A stretch of DNA of 64,000 nt from Paraburkholderia guartelaensis. GTDB lineage: Bacteria > Pseudomonadota > Gammaproteobacteria > Burkholderiales > Burkholderiaceae. This document shows positions 42,734-52,139 of the stretch, piece after piece. The stretch's first letter is position 1, and each line of letters opens with the position of its first letter. The notes under the pieces were generated by a model. It had not been told where the DNA came from. It did not search any database and saw only the letters and a list, made by a program, of their open reading frames with translations. The stretch is taken from contig NZ_SMOD01000017.1 of the NCBI RefSeq assembly GCF_004353905.1, positions 62,001 to 126,000 of the forward strand. The letters run 5' to 3'. The translations under genes and the position numbers were made by a program.

Positions 42734-44164
42734 TTACATCGCTTGCACGCCTGCCTCGATCGCCTCCTCGAGTATCGCCAGCGCATCGAGCATCTGCGTG
42801 GCCGTGACGGTGAGCGGCGGCGTGAGCGTGAGTACGTTGCCCATCGTTGTCTTGAACGACAGGCCGCGATCGAGCGCGCGGTACAGCACCGCCTCGGCGA
42901 GATCCGGGTCGGGCGTCTTGTCCACGCGGCTCTTTACGAGTTCGATGCCGAGCATCAGCCCGCGCCCGCGTACATCGCCGATAGCGGGGAGTCGGCGCTT
43001 CATGTCGTTCAACCGGTCGAGCGCAAGCGCACCGACACGCATGGCGTTCTCGACGAGCCCCTCGTCCTCGATGATCTCGATCGTGGTGAGCGCGGCGCGC
43101 GTGGTGACCGGATTCTTCTCGTGCGTGTAGTGTCCGAAGGCCCAGTCGCCGGCGACGTCGAGTTCGGGCCGCGTGACGCAGGCGGCGATCGGCAGGATCC
43201 CGCCACCGAGCGCCTTGCCCATCACGAGGATGTCCGGCACGACGCCGTCGTGATCGCAGGCGAACATACGCCCCGTCTTGCCGAGGCCGGTGGGGATCTC
43301 GTCGAAGATGAGCAATGCGCCGTGCCGGCGGCAGGCTTCGTGCACCCGTTTCCAGTAGCCGGGCGGCGGTAGGTAAGGCACGCAGCGCGCGGGTTCGGCG
43401 ATCACGGCGGCCACGTCGCCTTCGCGCTCGAGCACGTAGTCGACCATGTTCGCGCAGGACATGCGGCACTGGTCGAGCCGTGGGGCGCCATGCTCGTCGC
43501 AGTCGTGTCCGTAGGGGCATCGGTAGCAGGCGAACGGCGCCACGTGCTGGGAGCCCGCCACGAGCGGCGCGGCCGGCCCCGAGCGGAACAGCGCCTCGCC
43601 CGAGAGGCTGGATGCACCGATCCCCGCACCGTGGAACGCGTCCCAGAACGAGAGTGTCTTGAAGCGCCCCGTTGCCGTGCGCGCGAGCTTGATCGCCACT
43701 TCGATGGCGTCGGAGCCGCCGGTCGTCAGGAGCACCTTGGAGAGCGTGCCCGGCGCGATCGCGGCGAGCTTTTCGGCGAGCAGGACCGCGCTCTCGCACG
43801 CATAGCGGCGCGGCGCGAACGGCAGCGCATCCATCTGCGCGGTGATGGCCGCTTTGAGGCGCGGATGGCCATAGCCGATGTGGTGCACGTTGTTGCCGTG
43901 GAAGTCCATGTAGCGGCGGCCCGCCACGTCCTCGATCCAGATGCCTTCCGCCTTCGCAATGGCGTTCAGGCACGGTGAGGAGACCGACTGGCGCAGGAAG
44001 GCCGCTGCATCGCGCGCGAGCAGCGTACGGCTGCGCGCATCGAGCGCTTCGCGCTGCCATGCGCGGCGGCGGCCGGTGAGGTTCGTATCGCTCTCCGACT
44101 GGGCGACGGCGCGCTCAACGTGTTCGCCGCGGGCGTCCATCGATTCGAGGCTCGATGGGCTCAT
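42734..44164 (-). CDS. pbfA: class-III aminotransferase-fold PLP enzyme, probable PbfA (hydroxy-AEP ammonia-lyase)
   Basis: This 476-residue PLP enzyme has the class III aminotransferase fold: VLLTTGGSDAIEVAIKLAR, LLIFDEIPTGLGKTGRMFAC (cofactor Asp) and VMGKALGGGILP with the PLP lysine at 317. The cysteine-containing insert CYRCPYGHDC before the lysine is unusual for ordinary transaminases. In AEP loci with PhnW, PhnY and PhnA, enzymes of this type are PbfA, which eliminates ammonia from (R)-1-hydroxy-2-aminoethylphosphonate to give phosphonoacetaldehyde. The ATG overlaps the upstream permease stop. A true omega-transaminase remains possible. Confidence 0.8.
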   Translation of the reverse strand: MSPSSLESMDARGEHVERAVAQSESDTNLTGRRRAWQREALDARSRTLLARDAAAFLRQSVSSPCLNAIAKAEGIWIEDVAGRRYMDFHGNNVHHIGYGHPRLKAAITAQMDALPFAPRRYACESAVLLAEKLAAIAPGTLSKVLLTTGGSDAIEVAIKLARTATGRFKTLSFWDAFHGAGIGASSLSGEALFRSGPAAPLVAGSQHVAPFACYRCPYGHDCDEHGAPRLDQCRMSCANMVDYVLEREGDVAAVIAEPARCVPYLPPPGYWKRVHEACRRHGALLIFDEIPTGLGKTGRMFACDHDGVVPDILVMGKALGGGILPIAACVTRPELDVAGDWAFGHYTHEKNPVTTRAALTTIEIIEDEGLVENAMRVGALALDRLNDMKRRLPAIGDVRGRGLMLGIELVKSRVDKTPDPDLAEAVLYRALDRGLSFKTTMGNVLTLTPPLTVTATQMLDALAILEEAIEAGVQAM

Positions 44165-44961
44165 CAGCGCACCGCCGCTTTGGTCGAGACGCGCGAGAGC
44201 GCGAGCAGCACGAGGAGCGTGCCACCACCCAGCACCATCGTGAGGGTCGACGCATCGAAGATCGCACCGCGGTCGGACAGCGCGAAGATGCCGACGGGCA
44301 GCGTGACCCAGCCAGGCGGATAGATCATCAGAGTCGCGCCCAGTTCGCCCATCGACAATGCGAAGCTGAGGCTGAACGACGCTAGCAGATACGGCGCGAT
44401 GAGCGGCAGTGTCACGCGGGTCAACTGGTAGAACGGCCGCGCGCCGAGGCTTTCGGCGACCTCGCCATACTCCGGCGCGAGCCGCGAGAGCCCCGCGGAC
44501 ACATTGCCGTACGTGAAGGCCGAAATCAGCAGGAAATGGGCGAGAAACACGATCGACGCCGTGCCGTTGAGCAGGACGGGCGGCTGGCTGAACGCGACGA
44601 GCAGCCCGAGCCCGATGGAAACCGACGGCACCGCGCTCGGCACGAAGAATACGACGTCGAGAACGCGCTTCGGCATGCCCTTCATGCCGCGCAACGCGAG
44701 CGCCGCCCATGTGCCGCTCACGAGCGCCGCCGCACTGGCCAGCGCCCCGGTGAGCACGCTCACGCGCAACTGGTCGGCCGAATCCGTGTGGAACACCCGC
44801 GCGTAGTGGGCGAGCGTGAGGTGGCTCGGCAGGATGCCGTTCCACTGTCCGCTCACGCTGGCGAGCGCGATCATCGCGACCGGCAATCCATAGATCGCGG
44901 CGAAAAGCAGCGCCGTCGCACTCCAGGTCGACACCTTTGCCCATTTAGCCCAAAGCAGCAC
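44164..44961 (-). CDS. phnV: AEP ABC importer permease (PhnV type)
   Basis: This 265-residue permease of the PotC/PhnV class starts at GTG 44961 with GGAGG at ideal distance. The coupling region EVAESLGARPFYQLTRVTLP and membrane segments VFFVPSAVPSVSIGLGLLVA and LSFALSMGELGATLMIYPP are typical. It overlaps the preceding permease by 17 bases and the next gene by 3-4 bases. With PhnS, PhnT and PhnU it makes a complete importer. Confidence 0.86.
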   Translation of the reverse strand: MLLWAKWAKVSTWSATALLFAAIYGLPVAMIALASVSGQWNGILPSHLTLAHYARVFHTDSADQLRVSVLTGALASAAALVSGTWAALALRGMKGMPKRVLDVVFFVPSAVPSVSIGLGLLVAFSQPPVLLNGTASIVFLAHFLLISAFTYGNVSAGLSRLAPEYGEVAESLGARPFYQLTRVTLPLIAPYLLASFSLSFALSMGELGATLMIYPPGWVTLPVGIFALSDRGAIFDASTLTMVLGGGTLLVLLALSRVSTKAAVR

Positions 44962-45841
44962 GGCGACCTCCGCAAAGTGACACGACTGTCCGGTAGCAGG
45001 CGTAGAGCCCGAGCGACAGCGCGATGTTGATGACGGCGATCACGCAGGCCGTGGTGTAGTCGAACTCCTGAATCGCCTTGCCGTAGATGAGCAGCGGCAG
45101 GGTGATTACGTCTTTCGCGCCGATGAACAGCACGATGCCGAACTCGTTGACGGTCAGCAGCAGGCAGAGGCTGCCGCCAGCAAGCAGCGCGGGCAACGCG
45201 GCGGGCAGGATGATCTGCCGGATGATGCGCAGCGGCTTTGCGCCGAGACTGCTCGCCACTTCGATCTGCGCGTTGTCGATCTGCGAGAAGCAGGCAAGCA
45301 GCGGGCGCATGATGAACGGCGTATAGACCGTCACCTCGGAGAGCACGACGCCCCACTGCGTGTACAGGAAGTCGACGGGCGGCAGGCTCAGGTGGAAGAA
45401 CGTCATCAGCGATTGGTTCAACAGACCCGCCGAGCCGTACACGAACGTGAAGGCGAGCGCGACGAGGAAGGTTGGCAGTGCGATGAAAGTATCGATCAGC
45501 CGGCCGACGAAGCGCGCCCCGGGAAACGGCACGAATGCGATCACGAGCGAGAACACGAAGCCCAGCACGAGGCAGCCCGCCGACGCGCTGACCGCAATGG
45601 CGATCGTGTGATAAAGGCCGCTCAGGAACTGTCGCGAATGCAGCACGGCGGCGAAATTTGCGAGCGTGAGTGTGTGAGTGCTGGAGTCGGTCCCGCCGCC
45701 CAGCGCCTGCAGCGCGATGAGGCCGAACGGGTAGAAGAAGATTGCCGCCAGCACCACGAGCGGCGGCGCGATCCAGAGGCCGCGCCAGCTGGCCGGGGAG
45801 CGGCCGGCCGGCGCGGGCGGAGCAATGACGAGATCAGCCAT
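44945..45841 (-). CDS. phnU: AEP ABC importer permease (PhnU type)
   Basis: This 298-residue permease has six helices (PLVVLAAIFFYPFGLIAL, LIDTFIALPTFLVALAFTFV) and the coupling region EVASSLGAKPLRIIRQIILP. I use ATG 45841, which overlaps the end of the ATPase gene by eight bases; the frame is open further upstream. It belongs to the PotB/PhnU class and pairs with PhnV. Confidence 0.86.
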   Translation of the reverse strand: MADLVIAPPAPAGRSPASWRGLWIAPPLVVLAAIFFYPFGLIALQALGGGTDSSTHTLTLANFAAVLHSRQFLSGLYHTIAIAVSASAGCLVLGFVFSLVIAFVPFPGARFVGRLIDTFIALPTFLVALAFTFVYGSAGLLNQSLMTFFHLSLPPVDFLYTQWGVVLSEVTVYTPFIMRPLLACFSQIDNAQIEVASSLGAKPLRIIRQIILPAALPALLAGGSLCLLLTVNEFGIVLFIGAKDVITLPLLIYGKAIQEFDYTTACVIAVINIALSLGLYACYRTVVSLCGGRRAALG

Positions 45842-46988
45842 GGCCTTCGACCTCCGGTACGAGCGTGACGTCCGCCGCGTCGAAATGAACGGACATCGCA
45901 GTGCCGGGCTCCGGCGGACTTTCGAGCGGCGCACGCGTGAGACGCAGCACCTCGCCGCCGACATCGAGCACGACGCTGTGCAATTCGCCGAGCCATTGCA
46001 CGCTCTGCACGACGCCCGTCACGCGATTGGACGCTTCCGTGCGCGGCCTGAAATGCAGATCGTGCGGCCGCACGCACACATAACACGCGCTGGCGGCGGC
46101 CAGGCCGTGATGATTGCGCCCGACGATCGAGAAGTCCCCGCAGCGCACCCGTGCGTAGCCGTTGGTCGTGGGCTCCAGTTGCTGCGCCGGCAACACGTTC
46201 GCACGCCCGAGGAATTCGGCCGCAAAACGGTTCGGCGGATGCCGGTAGAGCCCCTGCGTCTCGCCGTGGGCCACCAGCTTGCCGTCGCGCATGATGCCGA
46301 TGTGGTTCGCGAGCGTGAGCGCCTCGGTCTGATCGTGCGTCACATACAGCACGGTCAGCGTGGGCAGGCTGCGATGCAGCTTCGCCAGTTCGTCGAGCAT
46401 CGAGCGCCGGATCTGCGCGTCGAGCGCCGAGAGCGGTTCGTCGAGCAGCAGCACCTGGGGCTGGATCGCGAGCGCGCGCGCAATTGCCACGCGCTGCTGC
46501 TGGCCGCCGGAGAGTTCGCGCGGATAGCGCTTCGCATACTTCGACATGCCGACGAGGCCGAGGCACTCGGGCACCCGCGTGCGGATCGTGTCCGCGTCGG
46601 TGCCGCGTGCACGCAGGCCAAAGGCGACGTTGTCTTCCACGCGCATGTGCGGAAACAGCGCGTAGTTCTGCACGACCATGCCGATGTTGCGTGCATACGG
46701 CGGCAGACGCGTCACGTCGCGCGCCCCGATCATGATGCGTCCCGCGCTCGGCTGCACGAAGCCCGCGACGGCCCGCAGCGCGGTCGTCTTGCCGGAGCCC
46801 GAGGGGCCGATGAGCGCGACGATCTCGCCGGGCTTCACGGTAAGCGTGAGTGAGTCGAGAATGGTCTGGCCGCCGTACGTCACCGAGACATTCTCGAAGC
46901 CGATTCCGCTTGCGCCGTGCGCGACCGCCGCCGGCACCGCGGGGGCCTGTGGCGCAGGCCCGCGTTCCATGGTGAAAGTATTGGCCAT
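45834..46988 (-). CDS. phnT: AEP ABC importer ATPase (PhnT type)
   Basis: This 384-residue ATPase has Walker A GPSGSGKTT, Q-loop MVVQNYALFPHMRV, signature LSGGQQQRVAIARAL and Walker B VLLLDEPLSALDAQ, and ends in a TOBE-type domain (CVRPHDLHFRPR). It starts on the last base of the binding-protein stop (TAATG). The PhnT assignment rests on the neighbouring phosphonate genes. Confidence 0.88.
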   Translation of the reverse strand: MANTFTMERGPAPQAPAVPAAVAHGASGIGFENVSVTYGGQTILDSLTLTVKPGEIVALIGPSGSGKTTALRAVAGFVQPSAGRIMIGARDVTRLPPYARNIGMVVQNYALFPHMRVEDNVAFGLRARGTDADTIRTRVPECLGLVGMSKYAKRYPRELSGGQQQRVAIARALAIQPQVLLLDEPLSALDAQIRRSMLDELAKLHRSLPTLTVLYVTHDQTEALTLANHIGIMRDGKLVAHGETQGLYRHPPNRFAAEFLGRANVLPAQQLEPTTNGYARVRCGDFSIVGRNHHGLAAASACYVCVRPHDLHFRPRTEASNRVTGVVQSVQWLGELHSVVLDVGGEVLRLTRAPLESPPEPGTAMSVHFDAADVTLVPEVEGHG

Positions 46989-48019
46989 TAGTTGCTCGAG
47001 ATCGCCTGGTTGTAAGTAGCCACGTCGGACTTCAGGTCGTGCATGACCTGGTTCCAGTCGGGCTCCCAGATTTCGACGCCCTGCAGCATCGCGCTGAGCG
47101 TCTTGAAGTTGGCGTCGGTGGGATGCACGTCGGTGCGCACGGGCATGCCATAGGCGGACTTGCTCACGTCCTGCTGGGCCTCGGCGCTCAGGAGGAAGTC
47201 GATCAGCTTCTTGCCGTTGTCCGTGTGCGGCGCGCCGGCGACGAGACCGATGTAGTAGGGCAGCGAGAACGTGGCGCGGCGCCCGCTCGGGCCGGCGGGG
47301 AAGAAGACCGAAATGTTCGGGTTGTCGCGCATCTGCGAGAGGTTCATCTGCAGATCGCCGTTGGCGACGTAGAGTTCGCCCTTGTTCACGAGCGCCGTGA
47401 GCTTGCCCGTGGAAGCGGACGGTCCGAGATTGTTCACCTGGAGCTTGCGCAGATACGCGAAGCCACCGTCCTTGCCGTCGAACGCGTGGAAAGTCTGCAA
47501 CATGAGCGCAGTACCATCACCGGCCTGGCCCGGCGTCGAGTACTGCACCTTCTGCTTGAACTGCGGCGCGAGCAGGTCCGTGTAGGCCTTGGGTGCGCTC
47601 TTGAGCACTGCGGAGTTGTAGATGAACGTGGGGTAGTTGTCGACCATGGCGACATACAACCCCTTGGCGTCCTTGTCGCGCGCGGCGATCTTGTCGGCGC
47701 CAGCCGGAGAGTAGGGCTGCAGCAGGCCGTCGGCCGCGGCCTTCTGCATGAATGGCGGCAACGTCACGAGCACGTCGGCCTGAATATTCGACTTCTCCTT
47801 GCCGAGGCGATCCACCACGCCGCTCGACCCGGCTTCGATATATTGCACCTTGATGCCCGTTGCCTTCGTGAAGGCTTCGAACTGGTTGCCGAACCAGCTG
47901 GGCGTGCCGTCGTGCAGACCGTCCGCGCTGTAGATGGTCACGACGCCGGATTGTGCATGCACGGAGCCCGCTGCAAAGGCGAAGGCACAGGTCACCGCGG
48001 CGATCAGTTGAGTTTTCAT
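46988..48019 (-). CDS. phnS: AEP ABC importer binding protein (PhnS type)
   Basis: This 343-residue periplasmic protein has the signal peptide LIAAVTCAFAFAAGSVHA and the mature start VVTIYSADGLHDGTPSWFG. The FbpA/PhnS-like body includes VQYIEAGSSGVVDRLGKEK, QADVLVTLPPFMQKAAADGL and GPSGRRATFSLPYYIGLVAG. It heads the transport block, 89 bases after phnY. Binding of 2-aminoethylphosphonate is inferred from the operon; the protein class also covers iron and other anions. Confidence 0.86.
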   Translation of the reverse strand: MKTQLIAAVTCAFAFAAGSVHAQSGVVTIYSADGLHDGTPSWFGNQFEAFTKATGIKVQYIEAGSSGVVDRLGKEKSNIQADVLVTLPPFMQKAAADGLLQPYSPAGADKIAARDKDAKGLYVAMVDNYPTFIYNSAVLKSAPKAYTDLLAPQFKQKVQYSTPGQAGDGTALMLQTFHAFDGKDGGFAYLRKLQVNNLGPSASTGKLTALVNKGELYVANGDLQMNLSQMRDNPNISVFFPAGPSGRRATFSLPYYIGLVAGAPHTDNGKKLIDFLLSAEAQQDVSKSAYGMPVRTDVHPTDANFKTLSAMLQGVEIWEPDWNQVMHDLKSDVATYNQAISSN

Positions 48020-48108
48020 ATTCAACCTTCCTTGAGTTCGGATGCTGAAAAAAACCTCGTAGGGCCGCGCGCTGGCGGCTTGCGTCGCAATCCTGCCGGT
48101 TGCTGCAG

Positions 48109-49557
48109 TTATTCCCAGGGCATGGACCAGGTCCTGACGTTGGTGTAGCTCTTCATCGCCTCGACCATGCCTTCCTTGTAGCCGTTGCCGGAGTCCTTGA
48201 TGCCTCCGAACGGCGACATCTCGGTGCGATAACCCGGCACTTCCCAGACGTTCACGGTGCCGACCTCGAGCGCGTTGACGAACTTCGTGGTGTAGTCGAG
48301 CCGGTTCGTGCAGACGCCCGAGGAGAGACCGTACGCGGTCGAGTTCGAGATGCGGATGATGTCGTCGATCTGGTTGGGAACGCGAATGATCGGGATGACC
48401 GGGCCGAAGGTCTCCTCGCGCACGAGTTCGCAGTCGTAGGGCACGTGATCGACGACGGTGGGGGCGAACAGCGCGCCCTGACGCGGGGCGCCGTAGAGCA
48501 CGCGTGCGCCGTGCGCTTCGGCGTCGGCCACGCGGCGCTCGAACAGTTGCGCGGCCGCTTCGTTGATGACCGTCCCCACGTCGACGCTCGGGTCCATCGG
48601 GTCGCCGCATTTGAGCTTCTTCGCGTGCACGAGCACACGTTCGACGAAGGCATCCGCCACGCTTTCCACCACGAGAATGCGCTTGACCGCCGTGCAGCGC
48701 TGGCCGGAATTCTTGGTCGCGCCCGTCACCGCGAGCAGTGCGGCGCGGTCGAGGTCGGCGTCTTCCATGACGATGAGCGGGTCGTTACCGCCCAGTTCCA
48801 GCACGGTGCGGCGGTAGCCCGCGTGCTGCGCGATGTACTTGCCCACGCGTACCGAGCCGGTGAACGTGACCAGGTCGCAATGCGGGTCCGTGATCATGCT
48901 GTCGCCCATCGTGCGCGGATTGCCGGTGACGACGCTCAGCATCTCGGGCGGCAGGCCCGCTTCGTAGAGCACGTCGGCGAGGGCGAGCGCAGTGAGCGGC
49001 GTGAGCTCGGTGGGCTTGAGCACCACCCGGTTGTTGGTCGCGATGGCCGGCGCGAGCTTGTGGCTCACCATGTTCAGCGGATGGTTGAACGGCGTGATGG
49101 CGGAAATCACGCCGAGCAGCGGCAGACGTGTCGTGAAGATCTTGCGGTTCTTCCCGTTCGGGCTGATGTCGCACGAGTAGACTTCGCCATCGTCCTTGAT
49201 CGTGAGTTGCGCGGCAAACGACCAGACGTCGTAGGCACGGCTTGCTTCGTAGAGCGAATCTTTCCAGCACAGACCCGACTCCGCAGTGATGAGGCGCGCG
49301 AAGTCCTCCTTGCGGTCGCGCAGCGCTTCGGCGGTGGTCTGGAGGATGCGCTGGCGCTCGAAGCGCGTGAGGTGCGGGCGTGCGGCGTGAGCTTTGGCGA
49401 ATGCTTCCTGCACGTGTTCGGGGCGGCCCGCAGGCACGGTGCCGACCACTTCGTTCGTATAGGGGTTGAAGACTTCGATCACTTCGTCGGTCGAGACCTG
49501 CCGGCCGGCGATGCGCATGGACTCCTGCTTGAATGCGGGTTTGGTCATGACGTTCAT
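48109..49557 (-). CDS. phnY: phosphonoacetaldehyde dehydrogenase
   Basis: This 482-residue NAD(P)-dependent aldehyde dehydrogenase has catalytic Cys288 in SGQRCTAVKR and the general-base glutamate in VLELGGNDPLIVME. FNHPLNMVSHKLAPAIATNN and EETFGPVIPIIRVP are further family motifs. It lies between phnA and phnS and oxidises phosphonoacetaldehyde, from PhnW or PbfA, to phosphonoacetate, the PhnA substrate. No PhnX phosphonatase is present, so this oxidative route replaces it. Confidence 0.88.
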   Translation of the reverse strand: MNVMTKPAFKQESMRIAGRQVSTDEVIEVFNPYTNEVVGTVPAGRPEHVQEAFAKAHAARPHLTRFERQRILQTTAEALRDRKEDFARLITAESGLCWKDSLYEASRAYDVWSFAAQLTIKDDGEVYSCDISPNGKNRKIFTTRLPLLGVISAITPFNHPLNMVSHKLAPAIATNNRVVLKPTELTPLTALALADVLYEAGLPPEMLSVVTGNPRTMGDSMITDPHCDLVTFTGSVRVGKYIAQHAGYRRTVLELGGNDPLIVMEDADLDRAALLAVTGATKNSGQRCTAVKRILVVESVADAFVERVLVHAKKLKCGDPMDPSVDVGTVINEAAAQLFERRVADAEAHGARVLYGAPRQGALFAPTVVDHVPYDCELVREETFGPVIPIIRVPNQIDDIIRISNSTAYGLSSGVCTNRLDYTTKFVNALEVGTVNVWEVPGYRTEMSPFGGIKDSGNGYKEGMVEAMKSYTNVRTWSMPWE

Positions 49558-49644
49558 CGCATACCTCGTTCTATGATCCGGTTGGGCACGCCCCTTCGCA
49601 AATGCGAGCGGCGGCGTGCGGGGGCCTTCGTGTTGATACGTGTG

Positions 49645-50916
49645 TCAAGCGGCGGCGGCTTGTGCGACGTGGTTCAGCGCGACATCGAAAATGTCGAAAT
49701 TGCGCAGAGCGCGGCCCTGCGGCCAGTCGGTCTTGCGGTTGACGATGAGCGGCACGTCCTGCTCCGAGATCCCGCCATGCGAGCGCAGCGGTTCAGTCAG
49801 GCCGGAGAAGTCGTGGCGCGCGGCGCTCGTGCCGAACACCTTGGCGCGCGTGCCGACCACGACGATGTCGCCGATCCGGTCGGGCGGCAGTTCGAAGCGT
49901 TCGCACGCGGCATCGCTCGTTAGCGCGAGTTCCACGCCCGCGGTGTTGCGCAGCTTGTCGAGCAGCGTCGCCGCGCCGGCCGCGTCGGTGCCCTCGGGCA
50001 GGTAGACGGTGGCGAACGAGCCGAGCGCACCATGGTGCGCGACGTAGGGATCGGTGATCGGCAGGATCACGCGCGCGCGGCCCTTGCCTGTCCACTCGTC
50101 GAACAGATCCTGGAGGTAGAGCACGTCGGGCTCGCCGCTCGCACGGTGCTTGTCGTTCATGCCATGGTCCGCCGTGATCGCGAGTACGCAGCCTGCCGCG
50201 TCGAGTTCGCCCACGTAACGGTCGAACATCGCGTAGAAGTCGTTCGCTTTCGGCGCGCCGGGTGCAGCTTTGTGCTGCACGTAGTCGGTCGTCGAGAGAT
50301 ACATCAGGTCGGGGCGAAACGTATCGAGCAGCTTGACGCCGGCGGCGAACACGAACTCGGAGAGATCGGCGGAGTAGACGTCGGGCAGCGGCTTGCCGAC
50401 GAACGCGAGCACGTCGCCGAGACCGTTTTGCTCGCGTGTCGCCTGATCGGCCTTTTCGGCCGAGAACGCGATGGCGCGGCCGCTCGCGAAGTCGAGCCCC
50501 TTGCCGAGCAGCGTGCGCAGTTTGTCCTTCGCGGTGACGACCGCCACTTTCGCGCCGGCGTCGTGGAACGCAGCGAAGATCGTCGGAGCGCGCAGGAAAC
50601 GCGCCTCGTTCATCATGACTTCCTCGCCGCTTGCCCGGTCGTAGAAGTAGTTGCCCGCGATGCCGTGCACTTTCGGCGGGCGGCCCGTGAGGATCGAGAG
50701 ATTGTTCGGGTTGGTGAAGCTTGGAATCACGCATTGCGCAATGCGGCTCGTGCCGCTGCGCAGCAGCTTCGCCAGATGCGGCGCGCGGCCTGCCTTGATG
50801 GCTTCCTCGATATACGCCGGCTCGGAGCCGTCGAGGCAGATCACCACGACGGGTGCGGCGGGAAAGCGGTATTCGCGGCCGTTCACGGCCACTGCGGTGT
50901 CATTCAGCGTGCTCAT
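49645..50916 (-). CDS. phnA: phosphonoacetate hydrolase
   Basis: This 423-residue alkaline-phosphatase-superfamily enzyme has metal-site motifs VVVICLDGSEPAYIEEAIKA (Asp), CVIPSFTNPNNLSILTGRPP (catalytic Thr), DLMYLSTTDYVQHKAAPG, VLAITADHGMNDKHRASG and YVAHHGALGS. It hydrolyses phosphonoacetate to acetate and phosphate using two zinc ions. I start at ATG 50916 after GGAGATGCA; the frame is open further upstream only by chance. It is 11 bases downstream of phnW. Confidence 0.9.
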   Translation of the reverse strand: MSTLNDTAVAVNGREYRFPAAPVVVICLDGSEPAYIEEAIKAGRAPHLAKLLRSGTSRIAQCVIPSFTNPNNLSILTGRPPKVHGIAGNYFYDRASGEEVMMNEARFLRAPTIFAAFHDAGAKVAVVTAKDKLRTLLGKGLDFASGRAIAFSAEKADQATREQNGLGDVLAFVGKPLPDVYSADLSEFVFAAGVKLLDTFRPDLMYLSTTDYVQHKAAPGAPKANDFYAMFDRYVGELDAAGCVLAITADHGMNDKHRASGEPDVLYLQDLFDEWTGKGRARVILPITDPYVAHHGALGSFATVYLPEGTDAAGAATLLDKLRNTAGVELALTSDAACERFELPPDRIGDIVVVGTRAKVFGTSAARHDFSGLTEPLRSHGGISEQDVPLIVNRKTDWPQGRALRNFDIFDVALNHVAQAAAA

Positions 50917-50927
50917 TGCATCTCCAT

Positions 50928-52088
50928 TCAGGCTGTTTTTTCGATCTGGCCGACCATGCCCATTTCCTCGAGGACTTCGCCGATCGCGGCGAGTGCGGCG
51001 CGAATTTCCTTTTCGCCGATCCGGCCAATACAGCCGATGCGGAACGAGTCGGCCACAGTGAGCTTGCCCGGGTAGATCACGAAGCCGCGCGCCTTCAAAC
51101 TCTCGTAGAACTGGGCAAAGACGAAGCGCGGGTCCTCGGGCATGTGGAACGTGACGATGATCGGCGCCTGCAGCGAGTCTGCGAGCAGTGGCCTGAAGCC
51201 GAGCGCGCGCATGCCGTCGAGCAGCATCCGGCAGTTGTTGCGATAGCGTCCGCCGCGACCGGTTACACCGCCTTCGGCATCGAACTCCTCGAGCGCCTGG
51301 TGGAAGGCAACGATCACGTGCGTGGGCGGCGTGAAGCGGTACTGGCTCGTCTTCTCCATATTGAGCCACTGGTCGTGCAGGTCGAGCACGAGCGTGGTGG
51401 CGTTGCCCTGCGTGCGCTTGAGCGCCTCGACCCGGCAGATCACGAAGCCGAGGCCCGGTACACCTTCGATGCACTTGTTGGACGACGCGGCGACCGCGTC
51501 GATGTGCATGGCCCGCACGTCGATGGGCAGCGCGCCGAAGGCACTCATCGAATCGACGAGATAGCCCTTGCCGTATCTCGCCGCGAGCGCGCCGATCTGC
51601 GCGATGGGGTTGAGAATGCCCGAGGTCGTCTCGCAGTGAACGGTAAACACGTGCGTGATGGACGGGTTGCTCGCCAGCAGCGCTTCGACCGCGGCGAGGT
51701 CCGGCGGCGTGTCTTCCGCGGTTTCGTGCACCACGGTCCTGCGCCCGGCGATATCGAGAATGCGCTTCGCCCGCTTGCCGTAGGCGCCATTGATCAGCAC
51801 CAGCACTTCACCATCGGCTGGCACGAAAGTCGTGAGCATGGCCTCGACGGCGAATGTGCCCGAGCCTTGCATGGGCACTGTCGCCCAGTCATCGGAACCA
51901 TTCGCAATCCTGACGAGTCGCGTGAGCACTGAGCGGTTGATTTCGATGAAGTTCGCATCGCGCGAGCCCCAGTCGTGAACCATCGCCGCTTTGACGGTGC
52001 GTGAGGTGGTGAGTGGACCGGGTGTGAGCAGCAGCGGGTCGCCGGTTTCTGAAGTTGCAGGGGAGGAAGCCGTGGAAGATGCCGTCAT
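50928..52088 (-). CDS. phnW: 2-aminoethylphosphonate:pyruvate transaminase
   Basis: This 386-residue class V aminotransferase opens the operon. LLLTPGPLTTSRTVKAAMVH is the PhnW N-terminal signature; VDSMSAFGALPIDV and AVAASSNKCIEGVPGLGFVI carry the cofactor aspartate and PLP lysine (Lys205). GKLTVADSFRIGCIGRIGEK is the conserved C-terminal substrate-binding region. It converts AEP and pyruvate to phosphonoacetaldehyde and alanine. GGAGACACCCC precedes the ATG, and a good sigma-70 promoter lies upstream. Confidence 0.92.
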   Translation of the reverse strand: MTASSTASSPATSETGDPLLLTPGPLTTSRTVKAAMVHDWGSRDANFIEINRSVLTRLVRIANGSDDWATVPMQGSGTFAVEAMLTTFVPADGEVLVLINGAYGKRAKRILDIAGRRTVVHETAEDTPPDLAAVEALLASNPSITHVFTVHCETTSGILNPIAQIGALAARYGKGYLVDSMSAFGALPIDVRAMHIDAVAASSNKCIEGVPGLGFVICRVEALKRTQGNATTLVLDLHDQWLNMEKTSQYRFTPPTHVIVAFHQALEEFDAEGGVTGRGGRYRNNCRMLLDGMRALGFRPLLADSLQAPIIVTFHMPEDPRFVFAQFYESLKARGFVIYPGKLTVADSFRIGCIGRIGEKEIRAALAAIGEVLEEMGMVGQIEKTA

Positions 52089-52139
52089 GGGGTGTCTCCG
52101 TGAAGGTCTGTTCTGACTGTCTGACTGCGTGTTGAAGTC

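Noticed and set aside
41619..44060. 813-codon minus-strand open frame across the Na/Pi transporter and aminotransferase genes
   Set aside because: It is out of frame with two clearly recognisable genes and is rich in Arg/Ala, typical of an antiphase frame in GC-rich coding DNA.
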